In this document: piece after piece, positions 54,624 through 63,610 of the stretch
Position numbering within the stretch: position 1 is the first letter of the stretch
Layout: each line of letters starts with the position of its first letter
NCBI RefSeq assembly: GCF_019457885.1
Contig: NZ_JAHZST010000005.1
Span: 1 to 64,000 of the forward strand
Source: Shewanella nanhaiensis
GTDB taxonomy: Bacteria > Pseudomonadota > Gammaproteobacteria > Enterobacterales > Shewanellaceae
Direction of reading: 5' to 3'
DNA length: 64,000 bases
Translations under genes and position numbers: made by a program
Notes under the pieces: generated by a model
Told to the model about the DNA's origin: nothing
Seen by the model: only the letters and a program-made list of their open reading frames with translations
Databases searched by the model: none

Positions 54624-55922
54624 TTAGCGACGAAAAGTGACGTTTTCAGCTTCTTCTAAATGAATTTGTGTTGTTGCAACTTGAGTTTCTGCGAGCAGTT
54701 TTCCGTGGCGTACAGAGTAACGTACAGGCACTTGGCGGCGCACGGCATCAAAACCATTATCGGCAGGAAGGATCAGTAAGCTGCCTGGCTTGCCTATCTC
54801 TATCCCATAGCTGTCCTGAATATTCAGGGTACGTGCTGATTTACTGCTGATAAGGGCTAGCGAGTCATTTATCTGCTCATAACCCATAATCTGACATACA
54901 TGCAGACCCATATGTAGTACTTGCAGCATATTTGCAGTGCCCAATGGATACCATGGATCGAAGATATCATCATGACCAAAACAGACATTAATGTTGGCTG
55001 CCAGCATCTCTTTGACTCGGGTGATGCCGCGGCGCTTAGGATAATCATCGAAACGACCTTGCAGGTGAATATTGACTAGCGGATTGGCGACAAAATTTAT
55101 GCCCGACATCTTAAGTAGACGGAACAGACGTGAGGCATAGGCATCATTGTATGAGTGCATCGCGGTTGTGTGGCTGGCTGTGACTCGTTCTCCCATATCG
55201 TATTTATGGGCCAGCGCGGCAACCGTTTCGACAAAACGTGATTGTTCGTCATCTATCTCATCGCAGTGAACGTCGATAAGACGGTCATACTTGCGGGCAA
55301 GCTCAAAGACAAAGTGCAGAGACTCGACACCATATTCACGGGTGAACTCAAAGTGAGGAATTGCACCTATGACGTCAGCACCTAATTTGACCGCCTCTTC
55401 GAGTAACTCTTTACCATTGGGGTAGGAGAGGATCCCCTCCTGCGGGAAAGCAACGATCTGAATATCCACCCATTGCTTCATCTCCTCTTTAACTTCAAGC
55501 ATGGCTTTAAGGGCGATAAGTGTTGGGTCGGAGACATCGACATGGGTACGAACGTGTTGGATACCGTTGGCTATCTGCCATTTTAGCGTCTGCTTAGCTC
55601 GGCTTTTCACATCTTCGATTGAGAGCATAGATTTACGTTCAGACCAACGCTCAATCCCCTCAAACAGAGTTCCAGATATATTCCAGCTTGGCTCTCCAGC
55701 TGTTTGTGTGGTGTCTAGGTGTACATGGGGCTCACAAAAAGGGGCGATAGCCATGCCGCCTTCACCGTCAAGGTGCTCGCCAGAGGTATCTGCAGAGCTG
55801 AAGTGTAAGTGCTCAGTCATTGGGGCGATAGCTTGGAACTTTCCACCTTCAATTAGGATCTGATGCAGGCCTTGCTTGCCTTGGAGAGTAATGTTTTGGA
55901 TCAGCATATTTGCAGCTGGCAT
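54624..55922 (-). CDS. codA: Cytosine deaminase
   Basis: A 432-residue metal-dependent amidohydrolase that converts cytosine to uracil. Metal and catalytic motifs are [10 protein letters not shown] (about residue 65), [33 protein letters not shown] and [13 protein letters not shown], the last with the catalytic Asp, matching E. coli CodA. A longer frame starts at 55949 inside codB, but the ATG at 55922 has AAGGAA upstream. It follows codB closely, so transport and deamination are coupled. Confidence 0.93.
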   Translation of the reverse strand: MPAANMLIQNITLQGKQGLHQILIEGGKFQAIAPMTEHLHFSSADTSGEHLDGEGGMAIAPFCEPHVHLDTTQTAGEPSWNISGTLFEGIERWSERKSMLSIEDVKSRAKQTLKWQIANGIQHVRTHVDVSDPTLIALKAMLEVKEEMKQWVDIQIVAFPQEGILSYPNGKELLEEAVKLGADVIGAIPHFEFTREYGVESLHFVFELARKYDRLIDVHCDEIDDEQSRFVETVAALAHKYDMGERVTASHTTAMHSYNDAYASRLFRLLKMSGINFVANPLVNIHLQGRFDDYPKRRGITRVKEMLAANINVCFGHDDIFDPWYPLGTANMLQVLHMGLHVCQIMGYEQINDSLALISSKSARTLNIQDSYGIEIGKPGSLLILPADNGFDAVRRQVPVRYSVRHGKLLAETQVATTQIHLEEAENVTFRR

Positions 55923-55932
55923 CGTGGTTTCC

Positions 55933-57192
55933 TTATGCATTAGTTGCATTTTTACAAGTTGATTTTGATGGAACTGTTTTACGTTTAATCAGAGTGTCTA
56001 TTATGAGATAACTTAGTGCACCAGCCAGTACCGCATTGATTGGCACTATGCCTGGTAGCAAATGCCCTGCAGCAACACCTATCGCGACGCCTAAAATAGC
56101 GGCCCAGTTAACTGTGTCGAATTTTGCATTAGCAAAATCTTTGTACTTTTCACGGTTTCTTAAGAAGTCAGCGATGATGATACCGCCAATTGGGGGGATA
56201 GCTGCTGACAGAAAGGTGAGCCACCCCACGAAGTTATTATATAGCCAAAGTGCGCAAAGTGTGCCGATGATGCCGTTAAATACCGACAGGTACTTACTTG
56301 GAAGGCCTGTGATATTGGAAAAGCCTAAACCTGAAGCGTAGAGCGCATTATCATTAGTGGTCCAGATGTTTAACCCTAAGATAATAATTGCTGGGATCAG
56401 TAATCCTTGAGCAATCATGACCTCTGAAATATCCGCTTGGCCTGTTGCTGCCGCGCCAGCTGCGCCAAAGATAAACATCAACGAATTGCCAATGAAGAAG
56501 GCAAACATAGTGACAAATACAGCATTCATCGGCTTTTTACCAAATCGAACAAAATCAGCGGTGAGTGTTCCTGCTGAAATAAACGACCCGACAACCAGAA
56601 CCAGTGCGGTAGAGAAGGCCATTGGCTCCTCGGGCGTGAAGGCCACTAAGCCATCGACGCCACCCATACTGTCAACCGCCTGAAGTACTGAGAAACCACC
56701 GAAGAGGGCAATAGCTGGAACGGCGATGGCAGATAAGATCATGATGGCGGCAATGCCGAAGTAAACGGTGGCGGTCATCAGTAGACCAGAGATAAGAATA
56801 AGTAGGTTGGTGTCTATGCCTGTCGCCTTATGTACTGGGATGGCAAACATTGCGACACCAACGCCAAACCAACCAACTTGTGTTCCACCGAGAAGAAGAG
56901 AGGGAAGCCAGGAGCCTTTTAAACCGAAAGAGTAACGAGCCAGAAGATGTGTAGAGAGGCCAGATTGAGCGCCGATGTAACCAAGAAATGAAGTATAAAT
57001 ACCGAGAATTAAGTTACCAATGAGAACCGCGAGAATAAAATCATCAAAGGAGAGTCCTGTTCCAAGCGTTCCTCCTGTCCACATACTTGCTGAAAAGAAG
57101 GTTAATCCCAGCATCACCATAGTGAGAGAGAGAATGCCTTTACGTGCCGATTGTGGAACCGGACCTAAGCTATAGTTATTATCGCCTGCCAT
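55933..57192 (-). CDS. codB: Cytosine permease
   Basis: A 419-residue inner-membrane transporter of the NCS1 family with about twelve helices. The N-terminus [19 protein letters not shown] is typical of CodB, as are [22 protein letters not shown] and [15 protein letters not shown]. It is followed 10 bases later by codA. Upstream, GCAAACGGCGCG at 57281-57292 resembles only one half of a PurR box. Confidence 0.93.
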   Translation of the reverse strand: MAGDNNYSLGPVPQSARKGILSLTMVMLGLTFFSASMWTGGTLGTGLSFDDFILAVLIGNLILGIYTSFLGYIGAQSGLSTHLLARYSFGLKGSWLPSLLLGGTQVGWFGVGVAMFAIPVHKATGIDTNLLILISGLLMTATVYFGIAAIMILSAIAVPAIALFGGFSVLQAVDSMGGVDGLVAFTPEEPMAFSTALVLVVGSFISAGTLTADFVRFGKKPMNAVFVTMFAFFIGNSLMFIFGAAGAAATGQADISEVMIAQGLLIPAIIILGLNIWTTNDNALYASGLGFSNITGLPSKYLSVFNGIIGTLCALWLYNNFVGWLTFLSAAIPPIGGIIIADFLRNREKYKDFANAKFDTVNWAAILGVAIGVAAGHLLPGIVPINAVLAGALSYLIIDTLIKRKTVPSKSTCKNATNA

Positions 57193-57501
57193 CTGTTACC
57201 CCTGCATCATATGAATAAAATGTGCGGCTTACCTGAAGTGTAACCTCGCATTATAACTGCTTGGTGTTACTGCCATTCAGGCAAACGGCGCGTATTCTAG
57301 TGATAATCCATACCCTGTCAAGGATATTGATAGGGTTACTCTATTTTTGATGACTTCGCTAGCGCATCTGCTAAAAATGATATGTATTTGCTGATTAGAT
57401 GTAACTAGCTTCAGTTTTTGTTTATTCACTTTAGTAGCTAAATAGCATATGCATTGTTATCCATCATTTGAAACTGATGACGAGTAAGAGAAAGCTTTAG
57501 T
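57193..57501. other. codB upstream region, no gene seen
   Basis: About 310 AT-rich bases that contain the codB promoter. No riboswitch-like fold was recognised, and no open frame of useful length is present. Confidence 0.35.
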
Positions 57502-57861
57502 TTATCGGTTAAGTGCACTATAGAAGGTAAGAATGCTGATGAGTCTTCTCTTATCTTGAGCTTTGATCCAATTTTGTCCATAAAGATGCATTACTGATGC
57601 TGCCAACGTGATTTGATGTAAATTATTACTGCTATTAAACAGTAATGCCCTACAATTTTTATGTAATACAGCCGTATTCAGTTCACCTTGATAAAGCGTA
57701 TCGATAACAGGGCTATTTTCAACATCACTAAACGTCCAATGACACTGCTCATATACGTTGAGTAGTAGCTGGTTGAATTGGGAATTTGTTAGATTGTCTT
57801 TATGCTTTATAAGCCAAGAGAGTGCAATCAGGTTATGCCCCCAAAAACCTGGCTGAGTCAT
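57502..57861 (-). CDS. Unknown small protein, possibly truncated
   Basis: A 119-residue soluble, Leu/Asn-rich protein I do not recognise, beginning MTQPGFWGHNLIALSWLIKH. In frame upstream another 15 sense codons (… FDIETIW) precede the ATG before a stop, without a start codon, which hints at loss of the 5' part. The segment GFWGHNLIALSWLIKHK resembles GYHSQDWLIQIWQASIK in the ORF at 58492-58722, so the two may be distant relatives. No ribosome binding site is visible. Confidence 0.45.
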   Translation of the reverse strand: MTQPGFWGHNLIALSWLIKHKDNLTNSQFNQLLLNVYEQCHWTFSDVENSPVIDTLYQGELNTAVLHKNCRALLFNSSNNLHQITLAASVMHLYGQNWIKAQDKRRLISILTFYSALNR

Positions 57862-58183
57862 CCAGATTGTTTCAATATCAAAAGAGCATGCTTTTACGGG
57901 TTGTACTTACCAATTCTAATTGTACTTTTATACTAGTTTTTCTTTGAATGTTGGCGCTTAAGTATCGTTTATTAAATCATTATTTATGATTGGTTAATTG
58001 TATTTGGATCATGTGCTAGTGTCTGAAAAGCTAGATAGTAGTTTGATTAGGGATATCGTGTGCGGGTTGTCCAAGCATATAAGCATATCACTGAGGCAAT
58101 TAATGCTACTTGCTGTTTCTACTAGGATATTACCTTTCATTGGTAATACTTTATATGTTAACTACTCAATTAATGGAATAATT
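57862..58183. other. AT-rich region upstream of the tagged peptide gene
   Basis: The frame of the peptide gene is open back to 57998, but that 62-codon extension has no signal peptide or ribosome binding site and would bury the clear signal sequence. It is treated as leader and promoter region. Confidence 0.45.
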
Positions 58184-58417
58184 ATGTTAAAAAAATCATA
58201 TTGTGCAGCTTTGCTGACCACCTTACTTATCTCTACATCATCAATGGCAGGAGCTCTTAACGTAGAGCCCAATAAGGGCGGGGTTGCTGAGCGAGCTAAT
58301 ACTCGACTTTCTAATGGAAATACTCAAAGTCTCACTGATATAGACATAAAAGGCGTATTGTCTCCTACGACGCTTAATCTTCGTCCACTGGTTGGAGTGA
58401 GACGTCCTCGATTATAA
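58184..58417 (+). CDS. Secreted 77-residue peptide with C-terminal VGVRRP motif
   Basis: From the ATG at 58184 it has a classic signal peptide (MLKKSYCAALLTTLLISTSS, cleavage predicted after SMA), leaving a mature peptide of about 52 residues. That part is polar (NVEPNKGGVAERANTRLSNG), then LSPTTLNLRPL and the end VGVRRPRL. The motif VGVRRP recurs at the C-terminus of the protein ending at 59722, encoded by different synonymous codons. AATGGAATAATT precedes the start and an intrinsic terminator follows 19 bases after the stop, so it is a single-gene unit. The family is unknown to me. Confidence 0.7.
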   Translation: MLKKSYCAALLTTLLISTSSMAGALNVEPNKGGVAERANTRLSNGNTQSLTDIDIKGVLSPTTLNLRPLVGVRRPRL

Positions 58418-58435
58418 AGGGCAATATTTATATCT

Positions 58436-58465
58436 GCTGGCAATGTGCAAGTTTGCCAGCCTTTT
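58436..58465 (+). terminator. Intrinsic terminator of the tagged peptide gene
   Basis: GCTGGCAA (58436-58443) pairs with TTGCCAGC (58453-58460), followed by CTTTTC. It supports 58184-58417 being transcribed. Confidence 0.8.
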
Positions 58466-58499
58466 CTATTTGTTAGTGAGTTTCCTATTTGTTAGTCAG
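58463..58499. repeat. Two-copy 19-base tandem repeat
   Basis: TTTCTATTTGTTAGTGAG (58463-58480) is repeated with two changes at 58482-58499. It covers the end of the leftward ORF at 58492 and the tail of the peptide terminator. Probably a local duplication. Confidence 0.65.
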
Positions 58500-58722
58500 T
58501 TATAGGAGGTATGTCAGTTTTATGGTTCGACTGCTTAATACTTGCTTGCCAGATTTGGATTAACCAATCTTGGGAGTGATAACCTCCCGACAGAGCGAAA
58601 TTTAGCTGCAGGATAAGTTCGTTATCTCTTTGTTTGCCAGTTAACCAGTGAAAGACTCGGTTAAGACTACACAGTTTCATACTAGTAAGCTCTGTATTAT
58701 TCACTTCATAAAAGCTTATCAA
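58492..58722 (-). CDS. Unknown short ORF, weak gene candidate
   Basis: A 76-codon frame starting with TTG (58722), or ATG at 58680 for 62 residues. No ribosome binding site is seen. The translation HWLTGKQRDNELILQLNFAL, then GGYHSQDWLIQIWQASIK, has similarities with the ORF at 57502-57861 (W-L-x-x-K-x-[RK]-D-N and G-[YF]-x-x-[QH]-[DN]-x-L-I). It may be a small gene, a fragment, or chance. Confidence 0.3.
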   Translation of the reverse strand: MISFYEVNNTELTSMKLCSLNRVFHWLTGKQRDNELILQLNFALSGGYHSQDWLIQIWQASIKQSNHKTDIPPITD

Positions 58723-59119
58723 AAATGATAAAAAATCCGTATTACACCATATAACACGAATTAAACAGCTAATTGCTTCATGCTCTATGAATTAAGTGGA
58801 GTATTCTAAAATTATCATAGGTTTGATATTTTTTATCTATTCACATTTTGTTACTTATGGCTGTGAACTAGGGGGGATATAGATAAATTAAAAGGCTTGA
58901 ATATGGAGGGAAACTGCTGTACTAATTTATAAGGCTTAATTAGACTTCGAATTTAAATAAGCTGAACTAATACCTTAATTTTTGATGGTTCTATTACTTT
59001 TTTTAATGAGTTATTTATTCACTGTCTCTATTGTTGAGTCAGTATAAATAACGATTAAGCCTATCAAGTTTTTATTTATCCAATCACGCAAGATAATCTA
59101 TGACAGGGAAGGGAGATTA
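58723..59119. other. AT-rich gap upstream of the 200-residue tagged protein
   Basis: Nearly 400 very AT-rich bases with no credible gene. It should hold the promoter of the 59120 gene; no clear -35/-10 pair was chosen. Confidence 0.4.
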
Positions 59120-59722
59120 ATGATGAACATAGCCGAAAACATGACAAACAAAGTGACAGAGGGGGTTGAGATTGTGGTTCCTGCACCCGCGTTCGAAGGA
59201 AACAGTATGAACGTGAGTACTGATGTTAACTATTTTTCAATCACGCCCGATGTGCTCTCCCCTTGGAATACCGAAATCTATCGAGTTGATAATGGGGTGT
59301 TAGCACCAACACCGAGTCCATGTTCATCCTTAACTATAAGTTTTGAGCCTTATAAACCAAGTGAAACAAGTCCTGTCGTGCTTAGCGAGGAGCTGCAACT
59401 CCTGCAGAGGGTGGTACTTATCGGCAAGATGAGTGATAAAGCTATCGAGGCTGGTTGGCGTTTCTATGAAAACGGCATCGTGTTTGATGAGGAGCAAAAT
59501 GCCAGTGCTTATAGTGTTACCAGTCAGGTGGCGGATAATGGATTACAAGTTATATTGACCATTGAGCAGGTGAAAGAGACTCCCGTTGAGGGAGATACTA
59601 TTTCCTTTAGGTATGTGGCATCAAAAGACCTACCGACCCCACCTTTTACCGATACACAGGGACAATTCACTGTTCACTATTCGCAAGATCCACAGGTTGG
59701 TGTAAGGCGCCCTATGGGTTAG
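59120..59722 (+). CDS. Orphan 200-residue protein ending in VGVRRPMG
   Basis: A soluble protein with no signal peptide or membrane segment. It is beta-rich, with a Pro/Ser-rich middle (APTPSPCSSLTISFEPYKP), an acidic central part and a strand-rich C-terminal part (QVILTIEQ, DTISFRYVASKDLP, GQFTVHYSQDPQ), finishing QVGVRRPMG. The last residues repeat the VGVRRP motif of the secreted peptide at 58184. GGGAGATTA precedes the ATG pair at 59120. It is convergent with the kinase gene and the two stop codons overlap (59719-59722). It is a candidate substrate or partner of the kinase/FHA system. No family recognised. Confidence 0.72.
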   Translation: MMNIAENMTNKVTEGVEIVVPAPAFEGNSMNVSTDVNYFSITPDVLSPWNTEIYRVDNGVLAPTPSPCSSLTISFEPYKPSETSPVVLSEELQLLQRVVLIGKMSDKAIEAGWRFYENGIVFDEEQNASAYSVTSQVADNGLQVILTIEQVKETPVEGDTISFRYVASKDLPTPPFTDTQGQFTVHYSQDPQVGVRRPMG

Positions 59723-62541
59723 GTTTTCAAGCGTAAAATCAACTCTTTAAGCTGGCAACGATCAAGTGTGCCAGCTGTTTCCAGTAATTGACTAAACTTT
59801 GGTATTTCACAGAGTGAATCAAACCAAGGCAGATTAAACCAGACAGCTCCTATATTGGAATTTAGTGCCTCTTCGACTTGAGATAGTGCTGAGGTATGCT
59901 CCCCGATTTGTGTGTATATGAGGGCGGCGACAAAAAATACCTCACCATCATTTGTTGACATTTTTTTTAGTTGATTTAACGCTTTAATTGCTGCTTGGTG
60001 GTCACCTATATGAACATAAGCTTGTGCTCTTTGTAGCCAAGCACTTCTGCTATCTACTTCCTGATTTAATTTTAAAACCTGCCGATAGTGGGCATGGGCT
60101 TGGCTTGTTTTACCTAAGATTAATTGAATATCGGCCAGATTTAATATCCAGTTTGGGTGGTTAGGGCTACTATCTACCGCCAATTGAGCCATCTCCAGTG
60201 CTTGTTGGTATTTCCCTGAGAGTGCATAGCTAAGTCCAAGGTTACTAATATCAATACTTTGATTGTTTGTTTTCACTAAAGGAAGATAAAGCGCTATTGC
60301 TTGCTCTAAGTCTCCCTCAATAAGTGAAATATCAGCGAGTAGTTGATTGGCAAAGTAGTGTTTTGAATTGATTGAAAGTAGAGTTTTTAAGGTTTTTTTA
60401 GTGTTTATTGAATCACTCTCCCACCAATAACTGAGTGCTAAATTATATAATAACTTTGTACTTGGTCTCAGGAATAAAGCTTTTTGGTAGGTACTTATGG
60501 CCTGCTCTAATTGATTACTGACTAAGAAAAAGTAGGCTTGAAACTCAATTAAAGTGGTTTGATTTGCACCACGCTGTTTCGCTATGTTTAGTTGAGTATG
60601 AGCTTTGTCAAACTCATTGGTTGAGGCATAGATAGTGAACTTATCTATAGCCTGTTCAACACTGTATCTGTATTCAGGAGGGGATTGGTCTAATAGCTTC
60701 TCAAAGATGTGAAGAAACTTCTCATCATTTGTACTGTTATAAAAACTTAATGCACTCTCTCTAAATAGAGAATAGGCGGAATAGAGGTAAGGGGTTTTCT
60801 GAATTAATGTCGCTAAAGACTGCATCAATTCTGGTGTGACTCTCCCTTCGAGCAACACTGTTGAATAAAGATCAATATAAGTCAGGTAGTCTTGTTCACT
60901 AACCTGCATATTTACCTGCTTTCCAGCCCCGCTATCCGAAAATAGCTTAGTTACTTTCAGTTGGGTGTCGTTATGGGTGGCGTAGAAATTCTCCAATATT
61001 ACCGGCCAGTGATCTTGCTCTGATACCGTCCAGCGCTGAGAGTCTGAGCTTCTATTTAATCGTGAGAGAGTAATGTTGCAGCGGGTAATGTTGCAGTTGA
61101 TTTCACTGGTGAGGATATCTGTCGCGCCGGTATAGTTGCCGATTGCATTGATATCGCCCTCGATGGCATTAACCTCTGAGCTTGAGATAAGCTGCATCGA
61201 TTGGTTTTGTATTATGTACTGCTTAATAGCATCGTCCATGGTTGCTACCAGCAGGCTAGGCTCTGCTGTGGCTAAAAGATTGGAGCCGATGGGGTTTTGA
61301 TTGCTAAAGCTTGAGCTCTCAAGTGTTGGTGGGATCACTACCACTTGATGTTTAATCGCCGTGCTAGATGGTGCAGGATTCATAAAAGCCAATAGTGATG
61401 GGTAGTTTGCCAGCAATAAAGCCGTTAACAGGCAAAGAGCTGTCACCGTTATGAGTATACTTTTTTTCGATAACGGGTTGAGTGGGCTAGTTTTAAGTGG
61501 ACTATTTTTAAGTGCACTATCTTTAAGTACATTGTCTCTAAGTGCATTGTCTCTAAGTGTATTGTCTTTAGAGGGAGAATTATGCTCCTCTGTTTCGACG
61601 TTGCTATCGTATAGCGGAGTATTGGCCACAGTTTGCTGCTGTAATATCTCCTCTTGGGTTTGGGCGATGATAATTTGTTGGAGTTTATCCGCCACTTGTT
61701 TCGCACTTTGCACTCTATCTGCGGGGTGTTTTTGAAGTAGTTGATTAAGTAGTTTTGCTAATGCTGCTGGGATTTGTGGCACAAGTTCAAAGGCATCTGG
61801 TGCAGGGGTATTGACTATGTTGTCACCAATCTGACTTGCCGAGCCTGTGCCAAAAGGGTGGTGACCAGAGATAAAGCGATAGGCCAAAATGCCGAAAGAG
61901 AATAGATCACTTAAATGGTTGATTGGCAATCCATTTAGCTGCTCTGGCGACATGGCTATTTTACAACCTTGGCTTGCAGCTAGATTCTCATTTTTTTCGC
62001 TGATATTTTGTAGTACTTGGACTGATCGCTGAGTTTGCGCAATGCCAAAATCAACAATTTTCGCGCCGAAACCACCTTCATTTGTCTCCGAGGTAATGAT
62101 GATATTGGACGCTTTTAGATCGCAATGAACAACTCCAACATGATGTGCGGCTGCGAGCCCTAGACAGATCTGATATAAGATCGTTAGCTTCTGGATTAGA
62201 CTAGGGAGCTGCTCATGTTGAAACTGCTGAAGCGGTTGGCCTTCGATGAACTCCATGACTAATACGAGCTGACTTTGATGTTCCAGCACATCATAGATCT
62301 GCACAATATTAGGATGGTTTAACTTAGCTAAGGCTCTGGCTTCATCTAGTGTTTGATTTGGTGTCTTGCTCCCGTCTGATGCTTGATTTAACACTTTAAT
62401 GGCGACGGTTCGATGCAAACGAGTATCTTGAGCAAGGTATACCTTGCCCATGCCTCCCGCACCTAAAGTATCTGTCAGCGTATATTTATCTGAAATAAAC
62501 TCAGGGAGTTGTAGGGGCGTGGGCTCAGTTATAGGCTTCAA
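59719..62541 (-). CDS. Transmembrane Ser/Thr protein kinase with C-terminal TPR repeats
   Basis: A 940-residue protein. The kinase domain (residues 20-290) has the glycine loop GAGGMGKVY, Lys49 (VAIKVL), the catalytic loop HCDLKASN (Asp141; HCD instead of HRD, so a non-RD kinase), DFG (164-166) and SPE (198-200). A linker carries six 5-residue repeats (326-355). One membrane helix (about 361-385) places the rest in the periplasm: a domain of about 150 residues, then many TPR-like helices (for example LEQAISTYQKALFLRPSTKLLYN). The start is TTG at 62541 with weak ribosome-binding sequence. It follows the FHA gene by 43 bases. Target unknown. Confidence 0.88.
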   Translation of the reverse strand: MKPITEPTPLQLPEFISDKYTLTDTLGAGGMGKVYLAQDTRLHRTVAIKVLNQASDGSKTPNQTLDEARALAKLNHPNIVQIYDVLEHQSQLVLVMEFIEGQPLQQFQHEQLPSLIQKLTILYQICLGLAAAHHVGVVHCDLKASNIIITSETNEGGFGAKIVDFGIAQTQRSVQVLQNISEKNENLAASQGCKIAMSPEQLNGLPINHLSDLFSFGILAYRFISGHHPFGTGSASQIGDNIVNTPAPDAFELVPQIPAALAKLLNQLLQKHPADRVQSAKQVADKLQQIIIAQTQEEILQQQTVANTPLYDSNVETEEHNSPSKDNTLRDNALRDNVLKDSALKNSPLKTSPLNPLSKKSILITVTALCLLTALLLANYPSLLAFMNPAPSSTAIKHQVVVIPPTLESSSFSNQNPIGSNLLATAEPSLLVATMDDAIKQYIIQNQSMQLISSSEVNAIEGDINAIGNYTGATDILTSEINCNITRCNITLSRLNRSSDSQRWTVSEQDHWPVILENFYATHNDTQLKVTKLFSDSGAGKQVNMQVSEQDYLTYIDLYSTVLLEGRVTPELMQSLATLIQKTPYLYSAYSLFRESALSFYNSTNDEKFLHIFEKLLDQSPPEYRYSVEQAIDKFTIYASTNEFDKAHTQLNIAKQRGANQTTLIEFQAYFFLVSNQLEQAISTYQKALFLRPSTKLLYNLALSYWWESDSINTKKTLKTLLSINSKHYFANQLLADISLIEGDLEQAIALYLPLVKTNNQSIDISNLGLSYALSGKYQQALEMAQLAVDSSPNHPNWILNLADIQLILGKTSQAHAHYRQVLKLNQEVDSRSAWLQRAQAYVHIGDHQAAIKALNQLKKMSTNDGEVFFVAALIYTQIGEHTSALSQVEEALNSNIGAVWFNLPWFDSLCEIPKFSQLLETAGTLDRCQLKELILRLKT
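61477..61566 (-). repeat. 15-base coding tandem repeat in the kinase linker
   Basis: Six degenerate copies of a 15-base unit encode DNTLR, DNALR, DNVLK, DSALK, NSPLK and TSPLN just before the membrane helix. Such a repeat can change copy number by slippage, altering linker length. Confidence 0.8.
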
Positions 62542-62584
62542 TTTACTTCTATTCCTATTTTATGATGGCTGAATGTTAAAACCA

Positions 62585-63610
62585 CTAGTGGTGCCCGTAC
62601 TGTGTTTGGTTATCGCTTGGAGTGCTCTCTCTATTTTGATGTAGACCACACTCGAGTTTCTGTCCCTTGTAGATGTTAAAATTAGCACTGCCGAAACGCA
62701 CTTTTCCAGCCTGTCTTTGGATGATGTATTCGGCATCATTGACGTTGACACTGTCGCTGAACTGTTTTCTGGCTCTGTGGATCTGGATATTAAGATGGCG
62801 GATCTCTATCCCCAAATCTTTGACGAGTTGATCTGCATAAACCCAGCCCTGCTCAGATTCATCTAACCCTTGCTCTGCGCTTAAGGAGCGGTATCTGGCT
62901 AGATTCAAGGTTAAATAGTGATGACTGCGCACATGGAGATCTAATATCGATTCAGGAGTATGTACTTTTAGCTGTGATACCTCTTCATCTAAGCTTAGAT
63001 AGAAATCAAAGGTGATATCTTCAAGGGTTAATCGAGAGTCCTGCAACGCCTGAGTTAATGGCTCTAGATGGCTAAGGTGCAGTTGCCACTTCTGCTGTTG
63101 AAACTCGATAATTTGCCCCTCTGCGAGTATGCAGTTGTCATCGGTTTCACTGTCAATGGATGAGACTTTCCAGTTATCCATCTTTGGGTCATGAAATATG
63201 GCTAATTCAGGATTTGAGTGAGGGAGTAGATTGTACTCCTCAAGTGTAATCGCATCATCAAGGTGTTGATTATCTTCTCCAGGCGTTGTGCAGGGGATAA
63301 GAAGGTCGGCAGGTGCATCGGTATTTTCTAAACAATATTCCTGATGTTCTAAGGAGGCGAAATTAATCTTATCTCCCGCTTTCAGTGGATAGCGCTTATT
63401 ACTAAAGAGTTTTATCTTATTTAACCAGCAGCCATTTGTGCTGATATCTCGAATAGTCCAGATGCCATCACTCCACTCTATTATCGCATGGATTTTTGAT
63501 ATATCTGAATGACTTATTAGCGTATTTACTGAATAAGCTAAACGTCCAAAACTGTGGTGGGCATAAAGGTAAACTTTAGAGTTTGAATTCGGATCAATGA
63601 TATACGCCAT
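62585..63610 (-). CDS. FHA-domain protein with probable C-terminal winged helix
   Basis: A cytoplasmic 341-residue protein. The FHA domain (about 15-95) keeps all phosphothreonine-binding positions: Gly22-Arg23, Ser38, His41 and Asn59-Gly60 (SFGRLAY, DISKIHAII, DISTNGCWLN). A middle region of unknown fold follows. The C-terminal part (about 228-315: YLTLNLARYRSL, GWVYADQLVKDLGIEIRHLN, RARKQF) looks like a winged helix of the type seen in OmpR/EmbR-like activators. Domain order would be the reverse of EmbR. GGGAGCAG precedes the ATG. It is the first gene of the kinase operon, so it probably reads phosphorylation by the kinase and may act on transcription. Confidence 0.82.
   Translation of the reverse strand: MAYIIDPNSNSKVYLYAHHSFGRLAYSVNTLISHSDISKIHAIIEWSDGIWTIRDISTNGCWLNKIKLFSNKRYPLKAGDKINFASLEHQEYCLENTDAPADLLIPCTTPGEDNQHLDDAITLEEYNLLPHSNPELAIFHDPKMDNWKVSSIDSETDDNCILAEGQIIEFQQQKWQLHLSHLEPLTQALQDSRLTLEDITFDFYLSLDEEVSQLKVHTPESILDLHVRSHHYLTLNLARYRSLSAEQGLDESEQGWVYADQLVKDLGIEIRHLNIQIHRARKQFSDSVNVNDAEYIIQRQAGKVRFGSANFNIYKGQKLECGLHQNRESTPSDNQTQYGHH

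Noticed and set aside
57281-57292. PurR box upstream of codB
   Set aside because: Only one half (GCAAACG) matches. The other half of the palindrome is not present, so a PurR site is not claimed.
57998-58183. In-frame upstream extension of the tagged peptide to 139 residues
   Set aside because: It would bury a clear Sec signal peptide, has no ribosome binding site, and its composition is unlike a protein. The ATG at 58184 is preferred.
58391-59722. VGVRRP tails explained by a recent DNA duplication
   Set aside because: The codons differ at four synonymous third positions and flanking DNA is unrelated, so a copied segment is unlikely.
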